64,000 bases of DNA from Cerasicoccus arenae. GTDB taxonomy: Bacteria > Verrucomicrobiota > Verrucomicrobiia > Opitutales > Cerasicoccaceae. Under the pieces are notes generated by a model. It made no database searches and was not told the origin of the DNA. It saw only the letters and a list, made by a program, of their open reading frames with translations. The stretch is from contig NZ_BMXG01000003.1 in NCBI RefSeq assembly GCF_014651635.1, positions 62,001 through 126,000 of the forward strand, given 5' to 3'. Position numbers and translations under genes: made by a program. Shown piece by piece: positions 35,929 to 45,570 of the stretch (position 1 is its first letter; each line of letters begins with the position of its first letter).

Positions 35929-38073
35929 ATGAGCCAGCCAGAGCCACTGCCACATCCTTTTCTTGATCCAACCTTTCACGTTTCCTGGAGTAGCTTGGAT
36001 CCAGCGGCAATTGAGGGGGACATCACGTTGGCCTTGGCCAACGCCCAAGAGCGAATCGATGCGATCGCCAACCAAGATCCCGCCGTCGCGACCTACGCTA
36101 CGACCATCTTGGCTCTGGAAGACGCTGCCGAGGAGCTTTATCGCGCTTGGGGATTTGCCGACCACTTGACCAGCGTGTGTGAGGGGCCAGCCATCCGCGC
36201 GGCGTTTAACGCCATGTTGCCGAAGGTCACGGAATTCAGCACCCGCATTTATCTTAATGAAAAGCTCTGGCTCGTCGTTAAGGCCGTCGCCGAGCAGCCC
36301 GCGACCAAGGCCCTGACTGGCATCCATCAGCGCTTAGTCGAGGACACCTTGCGCAGCTTCGTCGATCATGGCGCGGACTTGCATGCCGACCGCCGCGCGG
36401 AGTTTGAAGCGATTTCCTGCGAACTCTCCAGCCTGACTCAGAAGTATTCCGAGAACGTCCTCGACTCGACCAACGCTTGGGAGCTGATCGTCAACGACGA
36501 GGCCGAGTTGGCGGGCCTCCCCGAGAGTGCCCGTGAAGGCGCGCGCGAAAATGCATTGGCCAAAGGCCATGGTACAGAAGAAGCGCCGAAGTGGCGTTTT
36601 ACGCTGCACTCGCCCTCCGCGTTTCCCGTTATGCAATACGCTGACTGCGAATCTTTGCGCCGCAAAGTGTGGGAAGGCAGCACGACCATTGGTCGGACCG
36701 AGGCCAACGACAACACGCCGCTCGTTGGCAAAATTCTTCGCTTGCGCCAGCGCAAGGCCGAGCTCCTCGACCGTAAGGACTACGCCGAGCTGACGCTGGC
36801 CCCGCGCATGGTCAAAAGTGGAACCGCCGCGCTGGAATTCGTGGAAACTTTGCATGACAAGGTTAAGGGTGCTTTCCAGCAGGAAGTCGCCGAGCTTCAA
36901 GCCTTTAAGGCTGAGCACACGGGCGGTTCGGCCGAAGACTTGCTCCAGCCGTGGGATGCCTCTTACTGGGCAGAGAAGCGTCGACAGGCGGAATTTGATT
37001 TTGATGAAGAAGAGCTGCGCCCCTACTTCCCGCTACATAACGTAATCGACGGCTTGTTCGCACTGACTGAGCGCCTCTTCGGTGTGACGATTGTCAAACG
37101 TAGCACCTATTATGTGAACCCGGAGACCGGGGCCGAGCAACATGCTGACGAACCGGGTGACATGGAGCCCGTCGAAGTTTGGCACTCCGATGTGCGTTTC
37201 TATGATTTGCTCGACGACGACGGCACGCACCTCGGCTCATTTTACGCCGACTGGTTCCCCCGCGAAAGCAAACGCGCTGGTGCCTGGATGAACGCCTTGC
37301 GCACCGGCGGTCCGCGCAAGAACGGCTTTGCCCCGCACTTGGGCCTGATGGCTGGCAACATGAGCAAGCCTACGGGTAACAAGCCCGCGCTGATGACCCA
37401 CCGCGAAGTCGAAACCATCTTTCACGAGTTCGGCCACCTGCTCCACCACCTGCTGGGACGCGTGGAAATCCGCTCACTCAACGGCACCAATGTCGCCTGG
37501 GATTTTGTCGAGCTACCTTCGCAAATCATGGAAAACTGGTGCTGGGAGCGCAACGCACTGGACCTCTTTGCCCGCCACTACGCCGACGGAGACGTGATCC
37601 CCGATGAGCTTTACGACAAGATGATGGCCGCCCGCAATTACATGCAGGGCGCTGCCACCATGCGCCAGTTGGCCTTTGGCAAGCTCGACCTCGAGCTTCA
37701 CATCAAGCACGCCAAGGATGCTGCCGATCAAGATCTCGATGCCTTGATCGACGAAATCCTCGACGGCTACACCGCCCAATACGCGACCAAGCCGCCCTCG
37801 ATCATACGCCGCTTCACGCACCTGTTCTCCGATCCTGTAGGCTACGCCTGCGGATACTATTCCTATAAGTGGGCCGAGGTGCTGGAGGCCGATTGCTTTA
37901 CCCGCTTCCAGAAAGAAGGCGTGCTCAACGGCGAAACTGGCCGCGCCTTCCGCACCGCAATTCTGGAAAAAGGCGACAGCGAGCCGCCAGAAAAATTATT
38001 CCGCGACTTCCTCGGCCGTGACCCCGATGCCGACGCCCTCTTGCGACGCGCCGGTCTGTTGGCCAAGGTGTGA
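35929..38073 (+). CDS. M3-family zinc oligopeptidase (PrlC/OpdA-like)
   Basis: The ATG at 35929 (714 aa) is preferred to the upstream GTG at 35911. The protein is cytoplasmic and follows the thimet oligopeptidase fold: zinc site HEFGH (His499, Glu500, His503), then the third ligand region WDFVELPSQIMENWCWE. The substrate loop (GYACGYYSYKWAEVLEADCF) and terminal FLGRDPDADALLRRAGL match oligopeptidase A. It degrades peptides and cleaved signal peptides in the cytosol. It is convergent with the gene at 38105, separated by 31 bp. Confidence 0.94.
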   Translation: MSQPEPLPHPFLDPTFHVSWSSLDPAAIEGDITLALANAQERIDAIANQDPAVATYATTILALEDAAEELYRAWGFADHLTSVCEGPAIRAAFNAMLPKVTEFSTRIYLNEKLWLVVKAVAEQPATKALTGIHQRLVEDTLRSFVDHGADLHADRRAEFEAISCELSSLTQKYSENVLDSTNAWELIVNDEAELAGLPESAREGARENALAKGHGTEEAPKWRFTLHSPSAFPVMQYADCESLRRKVWEGSTTIGRTEANDNTPLVGKILRLRQRKAELLDRKDYAELTLAPRMVKSGTAALEFVETLHDKVKGAFQQEVAELQAFKAEHTGGSAEDLLQPWDASYWAEKRRQAEFDFDEEELRPYFPLHNVIDGLFALTERLFGVTIVKRSTYYVNPETGAEQHADEPGDMEPVEVWHSDVRFYDLLDDDGTHLGSFYADWFPRESKRAGAWMNALRTGGPRKNGFAPHLGLMAGNMSKPTGNKPALMTHREVETIFHEFGHLLHHLLGRVEIRSLNGTNVAWDFVELPSQIMENWCWERNALDLFARHYADGDVIPDELYDKMMAARNYMQGAATMRQLAFGKLDLELHIKHAKDAADQDLDALIDEILDGYTAQYATKPPSIIRRFTHLFSDPVGYACGYYSYKWAEVLEADCFTRFQKEGVLNGETGRAFRTAILEKGDSEPPEKLFRDFLGRDPDADALLRRAGLLAKV

Positions 38074-38104
38074 GATAGATTGGGAACGCTGGTGCTCGCG
38101 GTGC

Positions 38105-38500
38105 TCATTTCCAGCTATACCAAGCGACCGAGCCATCAGGGAATCCATAATGGACGCCTTCATCCCATTGCACAGTGATGAGAGGAATCTGCATTTTGGC
38201 GTATTTCGTGGGCGTGTATTCAGTCGATAAGGGCGTGTAGATTAGCCGATTGGAGTTAATGAATTCTCTCACCAATTCATTCTCCAATATCCGAGGATTG
38301 AAGTTAATTAGATCCTCCAACGTTGGTGGATATTGCCCTTTCTTGCTCAGATATATACTGCCCGATAGCAAGAATTGGCGAATTGCGGAATGCTCGGGAG
38401 GCATATTATCCATCTGACGCAAATTGTAATAAAAGGCATAGCCATACCCCACCACCGCAAGGAGGACGACGAAACCCATCCACCTTGTTACACGTCTCAT
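38105..38500 (-). CDS. Single-span membrane protein coupled to the GntR regulator
   Basis: The ATG at 38500 overlaps the GntR stop codon as ATGA, giving 131 aa; the longer reading frame upstream runs inside the GntR gene and is rejected. One N-terminal transmembrane helix (MGFVVLLAVVGYGYAFYY) is followed by an exported domain with a pilin-like shape and an end reading FPDGSVAWYSW, reminiscent of the DGSV strand of pseudopilin-like proteins. No family assigned. The tight coupling suggests it is produced with the regulator. Confidence 0.65.
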   Translation of the reverse strand: MRRVTRWMGFVVLLAVVGYGYAFYYNLRQMDNMPPEHSAIRQFLLSGSIYLSKKGQYPPTLEDLINFNPRILENELVREFINSNRLIYTPLSTEYTPTKYAKMQIPLITVQWDEGVHYGFPDGSVAWYSWK

Positions 38501-39180
38501 GGCCCAACACTCGCCAATTCCTGGCGTCCGGCACGGAGAGCTTCGAGGATGCGGTCTTCCTTCAGGCCAATGTGGTTCCACATGAGCTGGCGCGCGGTTT
38601 CAGACTGGCGAGCAGCAATGGCGGCGACGATGGCCAAGTGCTCGGCGGAGACTTCGGCCGGGCTGGTGCAGATGCCTAGATCGATGCCGTAATAGATGGG
38701 CTGCTGATCTTTGTCCAAAGCTGACAGGATCGCTTCTTCCAGCAGTAAATTGTCGATGCTGGCGGCAACGGCGGCGTGAAAGGCGCGATTGGCCTCGCAG
38801 TAGATCCGATGGCCGTCAGGGTCATCCAGCTCAGCGTTGACCGTGGCGGCGCGGCGCATGTCGTCGATGTCCTGCGCGGTGGCGCGCTCGGCGGCAAGGG
38901 CGGCGGCTTGGGATTCCAGCACACGGCGCAGCTCGCAGATGTTTTTAAAGCTTTCCTCGGTCAACGGAGCGACGCTGAACCCGCAATTCGTTTTTAACAT
39001 AACGAGCCGTTCGCCGGACAAGCGATTGAGCGCCTCGCGCAATGAGGTCCGCGACACTTCGAGCTCCTCGCAGAGCGCCTTTTCGATCAAGCGCGAGCCC
39101 GGCGGCAACTCGCAGCGGAGAATGCGGCGCTTGAGCTCGGCATAGAGCTGGTCGGATAAGGCTGCGGGCTTAAAGGACAT
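38497..39180 (-). CDS. GntR-family (FadR/FCD) transcriptional regulator
   Basis: A 227-residue protein. Residues 5-75 are a winged helix (LYAELKRRILRCELPPGSRL, then LCEELEVSRTSLREALNRLS, the GntR recognition helix). Residues 90-220 are an all-helical FCD effector domain with metal-type ligands (DDMRRAATVNAELDDPDGHR and the later HLAIVAAIAAR). FCD regulators respond to small carboxylates or amino acids. A palindrome GATTGTCAGACAATC lies 60 bp upstream, and a longer version occurs before gcvP, so it may control glycine cleavage as well as itself (inference). Confidence 0.92.
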   Translation of the reverse strand: MSFKPAALSDQLYAELKRRILRCELPPGSRLIEKALCEELEVSRTSLREALNRLSGERLVMLKTNCGFSVAPLTEESFKNICELRRVLESQAAALAAERATAQDIDDMRRAATVNAELDDPDGHRIYCEANRAFHAAVAASIDNLLLEEAILSALDKDQQPIYYGIDLGICTSPAEVSAEHLAIVAAIAARQSETARQLMWNHIGLKEDRILEALRAGRQELASVGP

Positions 39181-39239
39181 GAACGATCAAGGGTGCCCTT
39201 AATAACGAACCCACAAGCTCGTCTAAGTCAATATCGTAT

Positions 39240-39254
39240 GATTGTCAGACAATC
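39240..39254. promoter_or_regulatory. Candidate GntR operator, copy 1 (own promoter)
   Basis: GATTGTCAGACAATC is a perfect 15-bp palindrome of the GntR/FCD type TTGT-N3-ACAA. It lies 60 bp before the regulator's start codon and overlaps the stop codon of the metalloprotease gene. Fits autoregulation. Confidence 0.65.
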
Positions 39255-40351
39255 AGATTCGTTCGGCGGCGACGCCAAGCCATCAACCCCAGTGCGAGAC
39301 CACCGGCCAGGAGCGCGAAGTGCGCAGGCTCGGGAACGACGTCGAAGCCAATGACATCAAAGGCTGCGATGTCGTCGGGGGTAAAGTTCGTTAGAACGCC
39401 CGCGGCTAAATTAGAGTTCATGAGTCGGACCTCAGAGCTGGTGAACCAATGATCGGCGCTGCCCAAGCCATGAATCGGCCCCACAGCAAACTGGGCAAGT
39501 TGCGTGGCCCCGCCATCATAGGAAAAGAACACATCCCTTTGGATATTGTTGACCACGGGATTGCCCCAAGCGAAGTCCGCCACTGGTTTGAAGACACCCG
39601 ATGTCGACTGAGCCAGCGCCATGCTGGCAAGTGATTGTCGGAAGAAATCGAGGGGCCGAGCCCAAATTTTGCTGGGGTCGACTACGCCGGCGCTGTCCAC
39701 GTTCACCACGCCACTCAAGAAACCCAACGCGTGCCCAATTTCGTGCATGAGCGTGCCCACAATATCGTAAAGGCCGGGTTGGATACCGTCGCTGCGATCA
39801 AAGTCCCAGTCAAACCCAGTCGAAACATCCATTCGCCCATCCGATGCGGCATCATCGCCAGCGAGCATCCCCAATGCCTTTGCATTGGCGCGTGAAACCA
39901 GCATTGAGGAATTAATCGCCGTGACGCCCATATTGACCGGGCCGCGCACTGCCGAATTGCCGTTCAGGTTGCTTGTAAACATGAAGCCCGCTTGGATGGG
40001 CAAATTTTGCAGCGCAATGGCATCGCGTTCCGAGGTTTCATCCTGCTGCATCCAATAGCGAACGTTGGTCGTCGCTGCGGTGGTGTAGTTGGTGTAGGTC
40101 GAGGCCAGCGAGCTAGTCCCAGGCTTGATGTCGTAGGACAGATTAACCGTCATTGAATCGTTGAACTGCGCCGACCAATTATTCGCCGCCTCTTGGATCG
40201 CACCCGTGTATTTGGCATAGAGCGCAGGGTCGGTTGACTGTAAGGCCGTCAGATTACTCCCATACTGGAAATTGAAGTTCAGTTCCGCGTGCGCCAAATT
40301 CGTCAACAGCAAGCTGGCCCCAATCAAGATAGTGGATTTTGAAATAGTCAT
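39245..40351 (-). CDS. PEP-CTERM secreted metalloprotease
   Basis: The ATG at 40351 is chosen (368 aa) because a signal peptide follows (TILIGASLLLTNLAHA). The zinc site HEIGHALGF (His203, Glu204, His207) sits after VGTLM and before SGVVNVD, the HExGHxxGF pattern seen in metzincin-like proteases. The C-terminus is a PEP-CTERM sorting tag: VPEPAHFALLAGGLALGL, then WRRRR. It would be exported, processed by exosortase and act outside the cell. It is divergent from gcvP, with 251 bp between, and its 3' end runs into the GntR promoter. Confidence 0.88.
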   Translation of the reverse strand: MTISKSTILIGASLLLTNLAHAELNFNFQYGSNLTALQSTDPALYAKYTGAIQEAANNWSAQFNDSMTVNLSYDIKPGTSSLASTYTNYTTAATTNVRYWMQQDETSERDAIALQNLPIQAGFMFTSNLNGNSAVRGPVNMGVTAINSSMLVSRANAKALGMLAGDDAASDGRMDVSTGFDWDFDRSDGIQPGLYDIVGTLMHEIGHALGFLSGVVNVDSAGVVDPSKIWARPLDFFRQSLASMALAQSTSGVFKPVADFAWGNPVVNNIQRDVFFSYDGGATQLAQFAVGPIHGLGSADHWFTSSEVRLMNSNLAAGVLTNFTPDDIAAFDVIGFDVVPEPAHFALLAGGLALGLMAWRRRRTNLIV

Positions 40352-40554
40352 GTTTCGGTTTAAAAGATGATCACTAATGACTTTTATTCCCGAGCTTAAT
40401 TGCAATCTAGAAAAGATGGGTCGTCAATTACTAGCTGAGTAGAGAGTAGAAGGTCATTGCAACGAAGCCGATCTTTCGAAAATTTCTATTTCGCGAATAA
40501 ATGCTTTTTTGAGGCAATACTTCCGTTAACGCTTGAAATACCGCTGAAGTCGTT

Positions 40555-40583
40555 ATTGTAAGATTGTTAGACAATCCGACAAT
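40555..40583 (+). promoter_or_regulatory. Candidate GntR operator, copy 2 (gcvP promoter), nested dyad
   Basis: The inner palindrome GATTGTTAGACAATC (40562-40576) is flanked three bases out on each side by ATTGT (40555-40559) and ACAAT (40579-40583), giving a 29-bp symmetric array ending 19 bp before the gcvP ATG. A TTGAAA (40533-40538) with TTGTAA (40556-40561) at 17-bp spacing is a weak promoter overlapped by the dyad. Binding here should block transcription. Confidence 0.7.
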
Positions 40584-40602
40584 TTTCTAAAGCCGTAGTT
40601 TC

Positions 40603-43549
40603 ATGTCATATTTGAGCGATAATCCACGCGAATCAGCCCGCCACTACATTCCTGCTGGGGACGCCGATACCGCCGCCATGCTGGCCAAACTCGGCCTAAA
40701 CACGCTCCGCGACCTCTATCGACACATCCCCCCCCCCTCCTTCCATGAGGGCGAATTAAAGCTCCCCCCCGAATTGGGCTACACCGAGACGCAGGAGAAG
40801 ATGTCGAGCATTGAGGCGAAGAACATCATCCGGGCAAATTTCATTGGTGATGGCCTCCCCGACTACTCAGTGGACCCGATTGTGCCTTATGTCTGTGGCA
40901 TCCGCAATCTTGCCACAGCTTACACGCCGTACCAGCCCGAGCGCAGTCAGGGCACGCTTATCACGCACTGGATCTACCAATGCGCGCTCACGCAGCTGAC
41001 TGGCTTCGAGGCGATCAATTCCTCCCTCTATGACCGGGCCACAGCGCTTTTCGAGGCGATCTGCTGTTCGATTCGCCTAGCGCGCAAGGCCGACACCGCC
41101 TTGGTCGCGGGCAATCTCTACCCCGGGGATCTCGAAGTGCTGCAAACCCTGATCGCCGAGACCGAGATCAAGGTGGAAATCATCGATGCGGATCCCAAGA
41201 CGGGCCTCCTCGACGCAGGAGTCGTCCAAGCCCGCGCCACTGCACTTGGCGACAAGCTCGCCGCGGTGGCGTTCCCTCAGGTCAACAACCTCGGCTTGCT
41301 GGAAGATGTTGACGCGTTGACAGATGCCGTGCATGCTGCTGGTACGCTGGCAATTGCAGTTGTTGATCCGATCCTGTTGGCCGAAGGAGGGCTCAAGCCA
41401 CCGAGTGAATTTGGCGCTGAGGGCGCAGATATCCTCGTGGGCGAGGCGCAGCATTTGGCTATCGGGCCAAATTTTGGCGGGCCGGGCCTAGGCCTTTTTG
41501 GTGTGCGGCAAAATGAAAAGGCGAAGAACAACGTCCGCGCAACACCAGGCCGTTTCGTTGGGTTGGCCAAAGACGAGGCTGGCCGCGAATGCTGCGTAAT
41601 GGTGATGTCCACCCGCGAACAACACATTCGCAAGGACAAGGCCACGTCTAACATTTGCTCCAACCAAGCCTTCATCGCCACGTTGGCGGGTGCATCTCTG
41701 TTGGCCCGCGGTGACGCTGGGCTTGGCTCAATGATCGCGACTGGACGCCAACGGGCCGAGCAATTTGCTGATGCCTGCGCCACCAAACTCGCCTTCCCAG
41801 AGGCACCCTGCTTCAACGAGGTTACGATTGTCGTGGACGACGCTAAGGCCTTTATAGAAAAGGGCCGCACAGCCGGTCTCTGGGCGGGAGTGGACGTGAG
41901 CGATCGCGTAAAAGACGGCCGTCAGCTCGTTAAAATCAGTTTTTCGGATCGTCAGAGCGAGGAAGATGTCGCCAAGCTGGCGACGATCGTTGACGGAGCA
42001 AAGGGCGGATCGTTGCCCCTGATTCCAATTGAGCTTTTACGGGGTAAGGCACCGATGATCCCGGCCTTTTCGCAGGCAGAACTGCAGACGTATTACCAAC
42101 GCCTCGGGGAGCTCAATGTTTCCCCGGACGATGCCTGCTATCCGCTTGGCTCCTGTACGATGAAGTACAACCCCGCGCTCAACGAATGGGCGGCGGACCT
42201 TCCCGGCTTCACTGACGCACACCCGCAAGCGCCTGCCGCCGATATGCAGGGCTGCCTAGAAGTGCTTTACGATGTGCAGGAGTGGTTCAAGGCGATCACT
42301 GGTTTGCCGGCGGTCACCACGCAGCCAGTTGCTGGTGCGCAAGGTGAGCTGGTCGGTTTGAAGCTTTTCCAGGCCTACCACCGCAAACGTGGCGAAGCTC
42401 ATCGCGATGTGGTCTTCATCCCGCGCAGTGCTCACGGAACGAATTTTGCCACCGCCTCGATGGCGGGCTTGGCCACAGGCAAAGTCGACGGAAAAATGCG
42501 CGGCATTGTCCTGCTCGAAGACGGCGAAGATGGACGCATCGATCTGGCTGATTTCGAAAAGAAACTCGCCGAGTTTGGCGACCGCCTCTGCGGGGTGATG
42601 ATCACCAACCCCAACACCTGCGGCCTGTTCGAGACTGATTTCCGCCTGATCGCGGACAAGGTTCACGCCGCTGGCGGCCTTGTCTATATGGATGGTGCCA
42701 ACATGAATGCTATCGCCGGCTGGCTCGACCTCGACAAGCTAGGCGTTGACGCGGTGCACAACAATTTGCACAAAACCTGGACCATCCCGCATGGGGGGGG
42801 GGGGGCCTGGTGACGCCATGGTCGCCGTCAGCCAAACGCTCATCGATTTCTTGCCCGGCTATCAAATCGAGAAGCAAGGTGGCGAGTTTGTGCCGGTTAA
42901 ACCCAAGCACAGCATCGGCTCGTTCCATCGGCACTGGGGGAATTTCGCGCACAAGGTGCGGGCCTATACTTACCTGCTACGTCTGGGCAAGGAAGGCGTC
43001 CGCCGGATGTCGGCGATGTCGGTGCTGTCCGCCCGCTACCTGCTCAGCCGCTTGCGCGAACGCTACCCTACCCTGCCCGCTGGTGCTCCGGACGCGCCCC
43101 GTATGCACGAGTTCATCCTTACACTAAGCGAGGACGACTTTAAGGGGCTAGAAGCGGCTGGTGTGCCGCGCGCAATGGCAATTACCCGTGTGGGCAAGCT
43201 CTTCCTGGACTTCGGGTTCCACGCGCCGACAGTCGCTTGGCCGGAGCAATTCGGTTTAATGATCGAGCCAACGGAAAGCTATACCCAGGCCGAACTGGAC
43301 CGCTTTGCTGACGCCGTCATCCGCATCAAGGACGTGATCGAGCAGCACCCGGACGTTCTCAACAGCGCACCACGCTTCACGCCGGTTGACCGGGTGGACG
43401 AAGTCGCCGCGAATCGTCAGCTCACGCTTTCAGCGCCGCTGACCGGCTTGCCTGCGATTCACGAAAACCGCCTCTCGCCGCGCATCATCGCAGAAATGCC
43501 GATAGACGATATTTTCGAGCGTGTGACGGGCTGTTGCGCAACAGTCTAG
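40603..43549 (+). pseudogene. gcvP: Glycine dehydrogenase (decarboxylating), frameshifted by a 13-G tract
   Basis: P-protein of the glycine cleavage system: PLP-dependent decarboxylation of glycine, passing aminomethyl to lipoyl-GcvH. The single-chain form is seen, with N-half PPPSFHEGELKLPPELGYTE (motif near residue 45) and C-half GSCTMKYNPALNEWA, AGANMNA-like DGANMNAIAG and PLP lysine Lys724 in NNLHKTWTIPHGGGG. At 42793-42805 thirteen G residues put the frame into Ala-Trp-stop; with twelve the sequence would read GGGGPGDA and continue to 43549, giving about 981 residues, normal length. Either the gene is off, is rescued by slippage, or the tract is misread. GcvT and GcvH genes are not adjacent. 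Confidence 0.93.
42793..42805 (+). repeat. 13-G homopolymer that breaks gcvP
   Basis: Follows CCGCAT and precedes CCTGGTGAC. The tract encodes the Gly-rich loop immediately after the PLP lysine. Twelve G restores the conserved frame. It is one of the two longest tracts in the window. Confidence 0.9.
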
Positions 43550-43728
43550 AGAGCACGATAGGCCGCAAAGCGGTTTCACCTCACTAGTCCCCGATCGCAA
43601 AAAGATCCTCGGCGGATAGTCCGCAGAGGCGGTTCGCAGTGTTTATGCAACGCCTTGTGCTCGAGCTATTTTTACCGCGGTGTATTCATCGGGGGGGCTG
43701 TGCAAAGGTGTTTTGTGTGGGCACAAAG

Positions 43729-43759
43729 AAGCCTCCGGGGAATAGTCCACCGGAGGCTT
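43729..43759 (-). terminator. Terminator downstream of tRNA-Gly
   Basis: On the minus strand AAGCCTCCGG pairs with CCGGAGGCTT (10 bp, 11-nt loop) and is followed by CTTTG. It starts 6 bp beyond the tRNA CCA end and would end the tRNA transcript. Confidence 0.75.
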
Positions 43760-43765
43760 AGAAAT

Positions 43766-43841
<76 letters not shown>

Positions 43842-43872
43842 ATTTGAAAAAAGAAAATGAGATAGTGGAAGA

Positions 43873-44733
43873 TCAGGCTCCTTTGTCAAGCTCTACCAAC
43901 ATTCTTTTTCGAACATTTTCTGGAAGTGGCACAAAGCCTTCTCTTTCAAAGGCTTCCGCTTGATCTTGGCCCAAAAGTGTGCGCAAAAGTGGTTTTAGCT
44001 CTTCTTGTTTCTCACGTGGAAAAACGATGTAATAGCTCAAGCGCAACGGATATTCACCATAGTGAACGTTTTCCGGGGTTGGGCCAAAGGCAAACTGGTC
44101 TTCGCCCGAGACAGCGAGCGGGCGAATTTTGTCTTTTAGAATAACTTTGTTCGTCAACGCAATGGAGCCGGAATCACTGGAGATGAGCTCCATTAACCGC
44201 AGGTTACTGTTAACGCGAATCACGTTGGGCTTGAGCGAGCCGCTGTCGAGCACCTTGAACTTGAAGAGTTCCAATACAACCGTGGAGTCATTATCGATCG
44301 CTAGCGGCTGGATTGAGCGCGAAGCAATTGGGCCTTGGAGGCCGAGCTCGCCCCAACGGCTATAGTTTGCTACCGAACTGCTGCCGTAGATGGCCCCCAA
44401 TTGATCCATGGATATTTCGGTGAGCGGGTTGAGCTTATCAACCACGACAAAGGCGACTTCGTAAGCGATGGGTATCGAGCGGTAGTCACCAATGGGCAGA
44501 TGGCTGTCATCTGGTGCAGCCAACAGGGCGAGAGTGGCTTGCTGGTTCTTTAGTTTCTCTTTCCCGGGCACACTGCCAATAAAGTCTGTCTTGATCTCCA
44601 AGTTGTTGTGCTTGGCGAATGCTTCGACAATCGGCTCCACCGCGGGTGCTAGCAAGTCCGAGCCGACGACTGTCCAATCGGCCATCGTCCACAGAGGTGA
44701 AAAGAGCGCAAGCAGGAGTAAAGTATTTCGCAT
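43873..44733 (-). CDS. PstS-like phosphate (substrate)-binding protein
   Basis: The ATG at 44733 (286 aa) is chosen over the TTG at 44805, since a signal peptide follows (MRNTLLLLALFSPLWTMA). The periplasmic binding fold begins WTVVGSDLLAPAVEPIVEAF and includes GEYPLRLSYYIVFPREKQEELK, typical of PstS-type proteins, though the usual phosphate-binding SGT signature is weak (GSDLL; later DNDSTVVLELFKFK). It is an orphan here: no pstCAB. It lies on the same strand as phoB-phoR and trmB, which suggests a phosphate-related sensing or scavenging role. Confidence 0.78.
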   Translation of the reverse strand: MRNTLLLLALFSPLWTMADWTVVGSDLLAPAVEPIVEAFAKHNNLEIKTDFIGSVPGKEKLKNQQATLALLAAPDDSHLPIGDYRSIPIAYEVAFVVVDKLNPLTEISMDQLGAIYGSSSVANYSRWGELGLQGPIASRSIQPLAIDNDSTVVLELFKFKVLDSGSLKPNVIRVNSNLRLMELISSDSGSIALTNKVILKDKIRPLAVSGEDQFAFGPTPENVHYGEYPLRLSYYIVFPREKQEELKPLLRTLLGQDQAEAFEREGFVPLPENVRKRMLVELDKGA

Positions 44734-44876
44734 AAGCTGGATAAGACGTTTCAGTAAAAGAGGCAGAGGCGAGCCAATCAATGAATTTCTTGGCCTTAGC
44801 TGCAAGGTGAAGAACGGTTTCGTCTGTAAATGTTCCTTTCCTCAGCTCCCAAATCTGAAAAGTCAGCTCTGCGCTC

Positions 44877-45473
44877 TTATCGCTTCACCTTCACCGCCAC
44901 CAGCGAGCGCCATGAGTCCATCAGTTCTTGGAAGAAGGAAGTTTCTTCGAGCGGCCATTCGGCATTGGCGTTGATGGCCCAGCCTGGGCTTTGCTCTAGA
45001 TGCTCTACTGTCCAGGCGAAGAGGTCCTCGTGGTCAGTGCGAAAACAGAAGTCTGCCTTGGGGGTTGTAATCTCCGTGAGGCGACGCAGGAAGGCGGGTT
45101 GGATCATGCGGTTTTTGTGGTGACGCTTTTTGGGCCACGGATCGGGAAAGAGCATGAAGACACGATCAAACTGAATTTCCGGCGGCAAGGCTTCGAGGAA
45201 TTCGCTCAGCTCGGCCTTGAGGAATTTCAACTGCGTGAGGTTGCGTTTCTCGGCTTTAGTGGTGGCCTTCTCAATGCGTTTGGTTACGAGGTCAATGCCC
45301 ACGCAGTTCTGCTTGGGATTCGCCGTGGCGTAAGCTGTGAGGAAGTGGCCGTGGCCGCAGCCGATCTCCAGGACACGTGATTCTGCGCTGGCCAAGTGCT
45401 CGGTGCACCAGCTCGTGAGCCGTTCCACGCGTTCGGCGCGCAATTTCAAAGCCTGCAGATAGCCTTCGGACAT
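44877..45473 (-). CDS. trmB: tRNA (guanine-N7-)-methyltransferase
   Basis: A 198-residue SAM-dependent enzyme that methylates G46 of tRNAs. It carries the SAM motif VLEIGCGHGHFLTAYA and the TrmB signature FPDPWPKKRHHKNRM with the RPxFL-like region AFLRRLTEI. It is at the short end of the family and looks complete. The ATG at 45473 has no strong ribosome site. It lies between phoR and the PstS-like gene on the same strand. Confidence 0.95.
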   Translation of the reverse strand: MSEGYLQALKLRAERVERLTSWCTEHLASAESRVLEIGCGHGHFLTAYATANPKQNCVGIDLVTKRIEKATTKAEKRNLTQLKFLKAELSEFLEALPPEIQFDRVFMLFPDPWPKKRHHKNRMIQPAFLRRLTEITTPKADFCFRTDHEDLFAWTVEHLEQSPGWAINANAEWPLEETSFFQELMDSWRSLVAVKVKR

Positions 45474-45570
45474 GGGAATTTAAAGGGCGAAAATTATAGG
45501 TTAGGTGATGGGCGACGAGCATGCTGTGGACAGGCAGTCCGTCTACACTTTTATTTTTCGCAAGGTAATC

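Noticed and set aside
38501-38581. N-terminal extension of the 38105 gene
   Set aside because: It would lie inside the GntR coding region; the ATGA overlap at 38497-38500 is the better start.
40406-40602. Glycine riboswitch before gcvP
   Set aside because: No paired aptamer-like conserved stems were seen; the region instead holds the nested palindrome.
42746-43549. Separate gene starting in the second half of gcvP
   Set aside because: Continues the gcvP homology directly after the G tract; it is the frameshifted remainder, not an independent gene.
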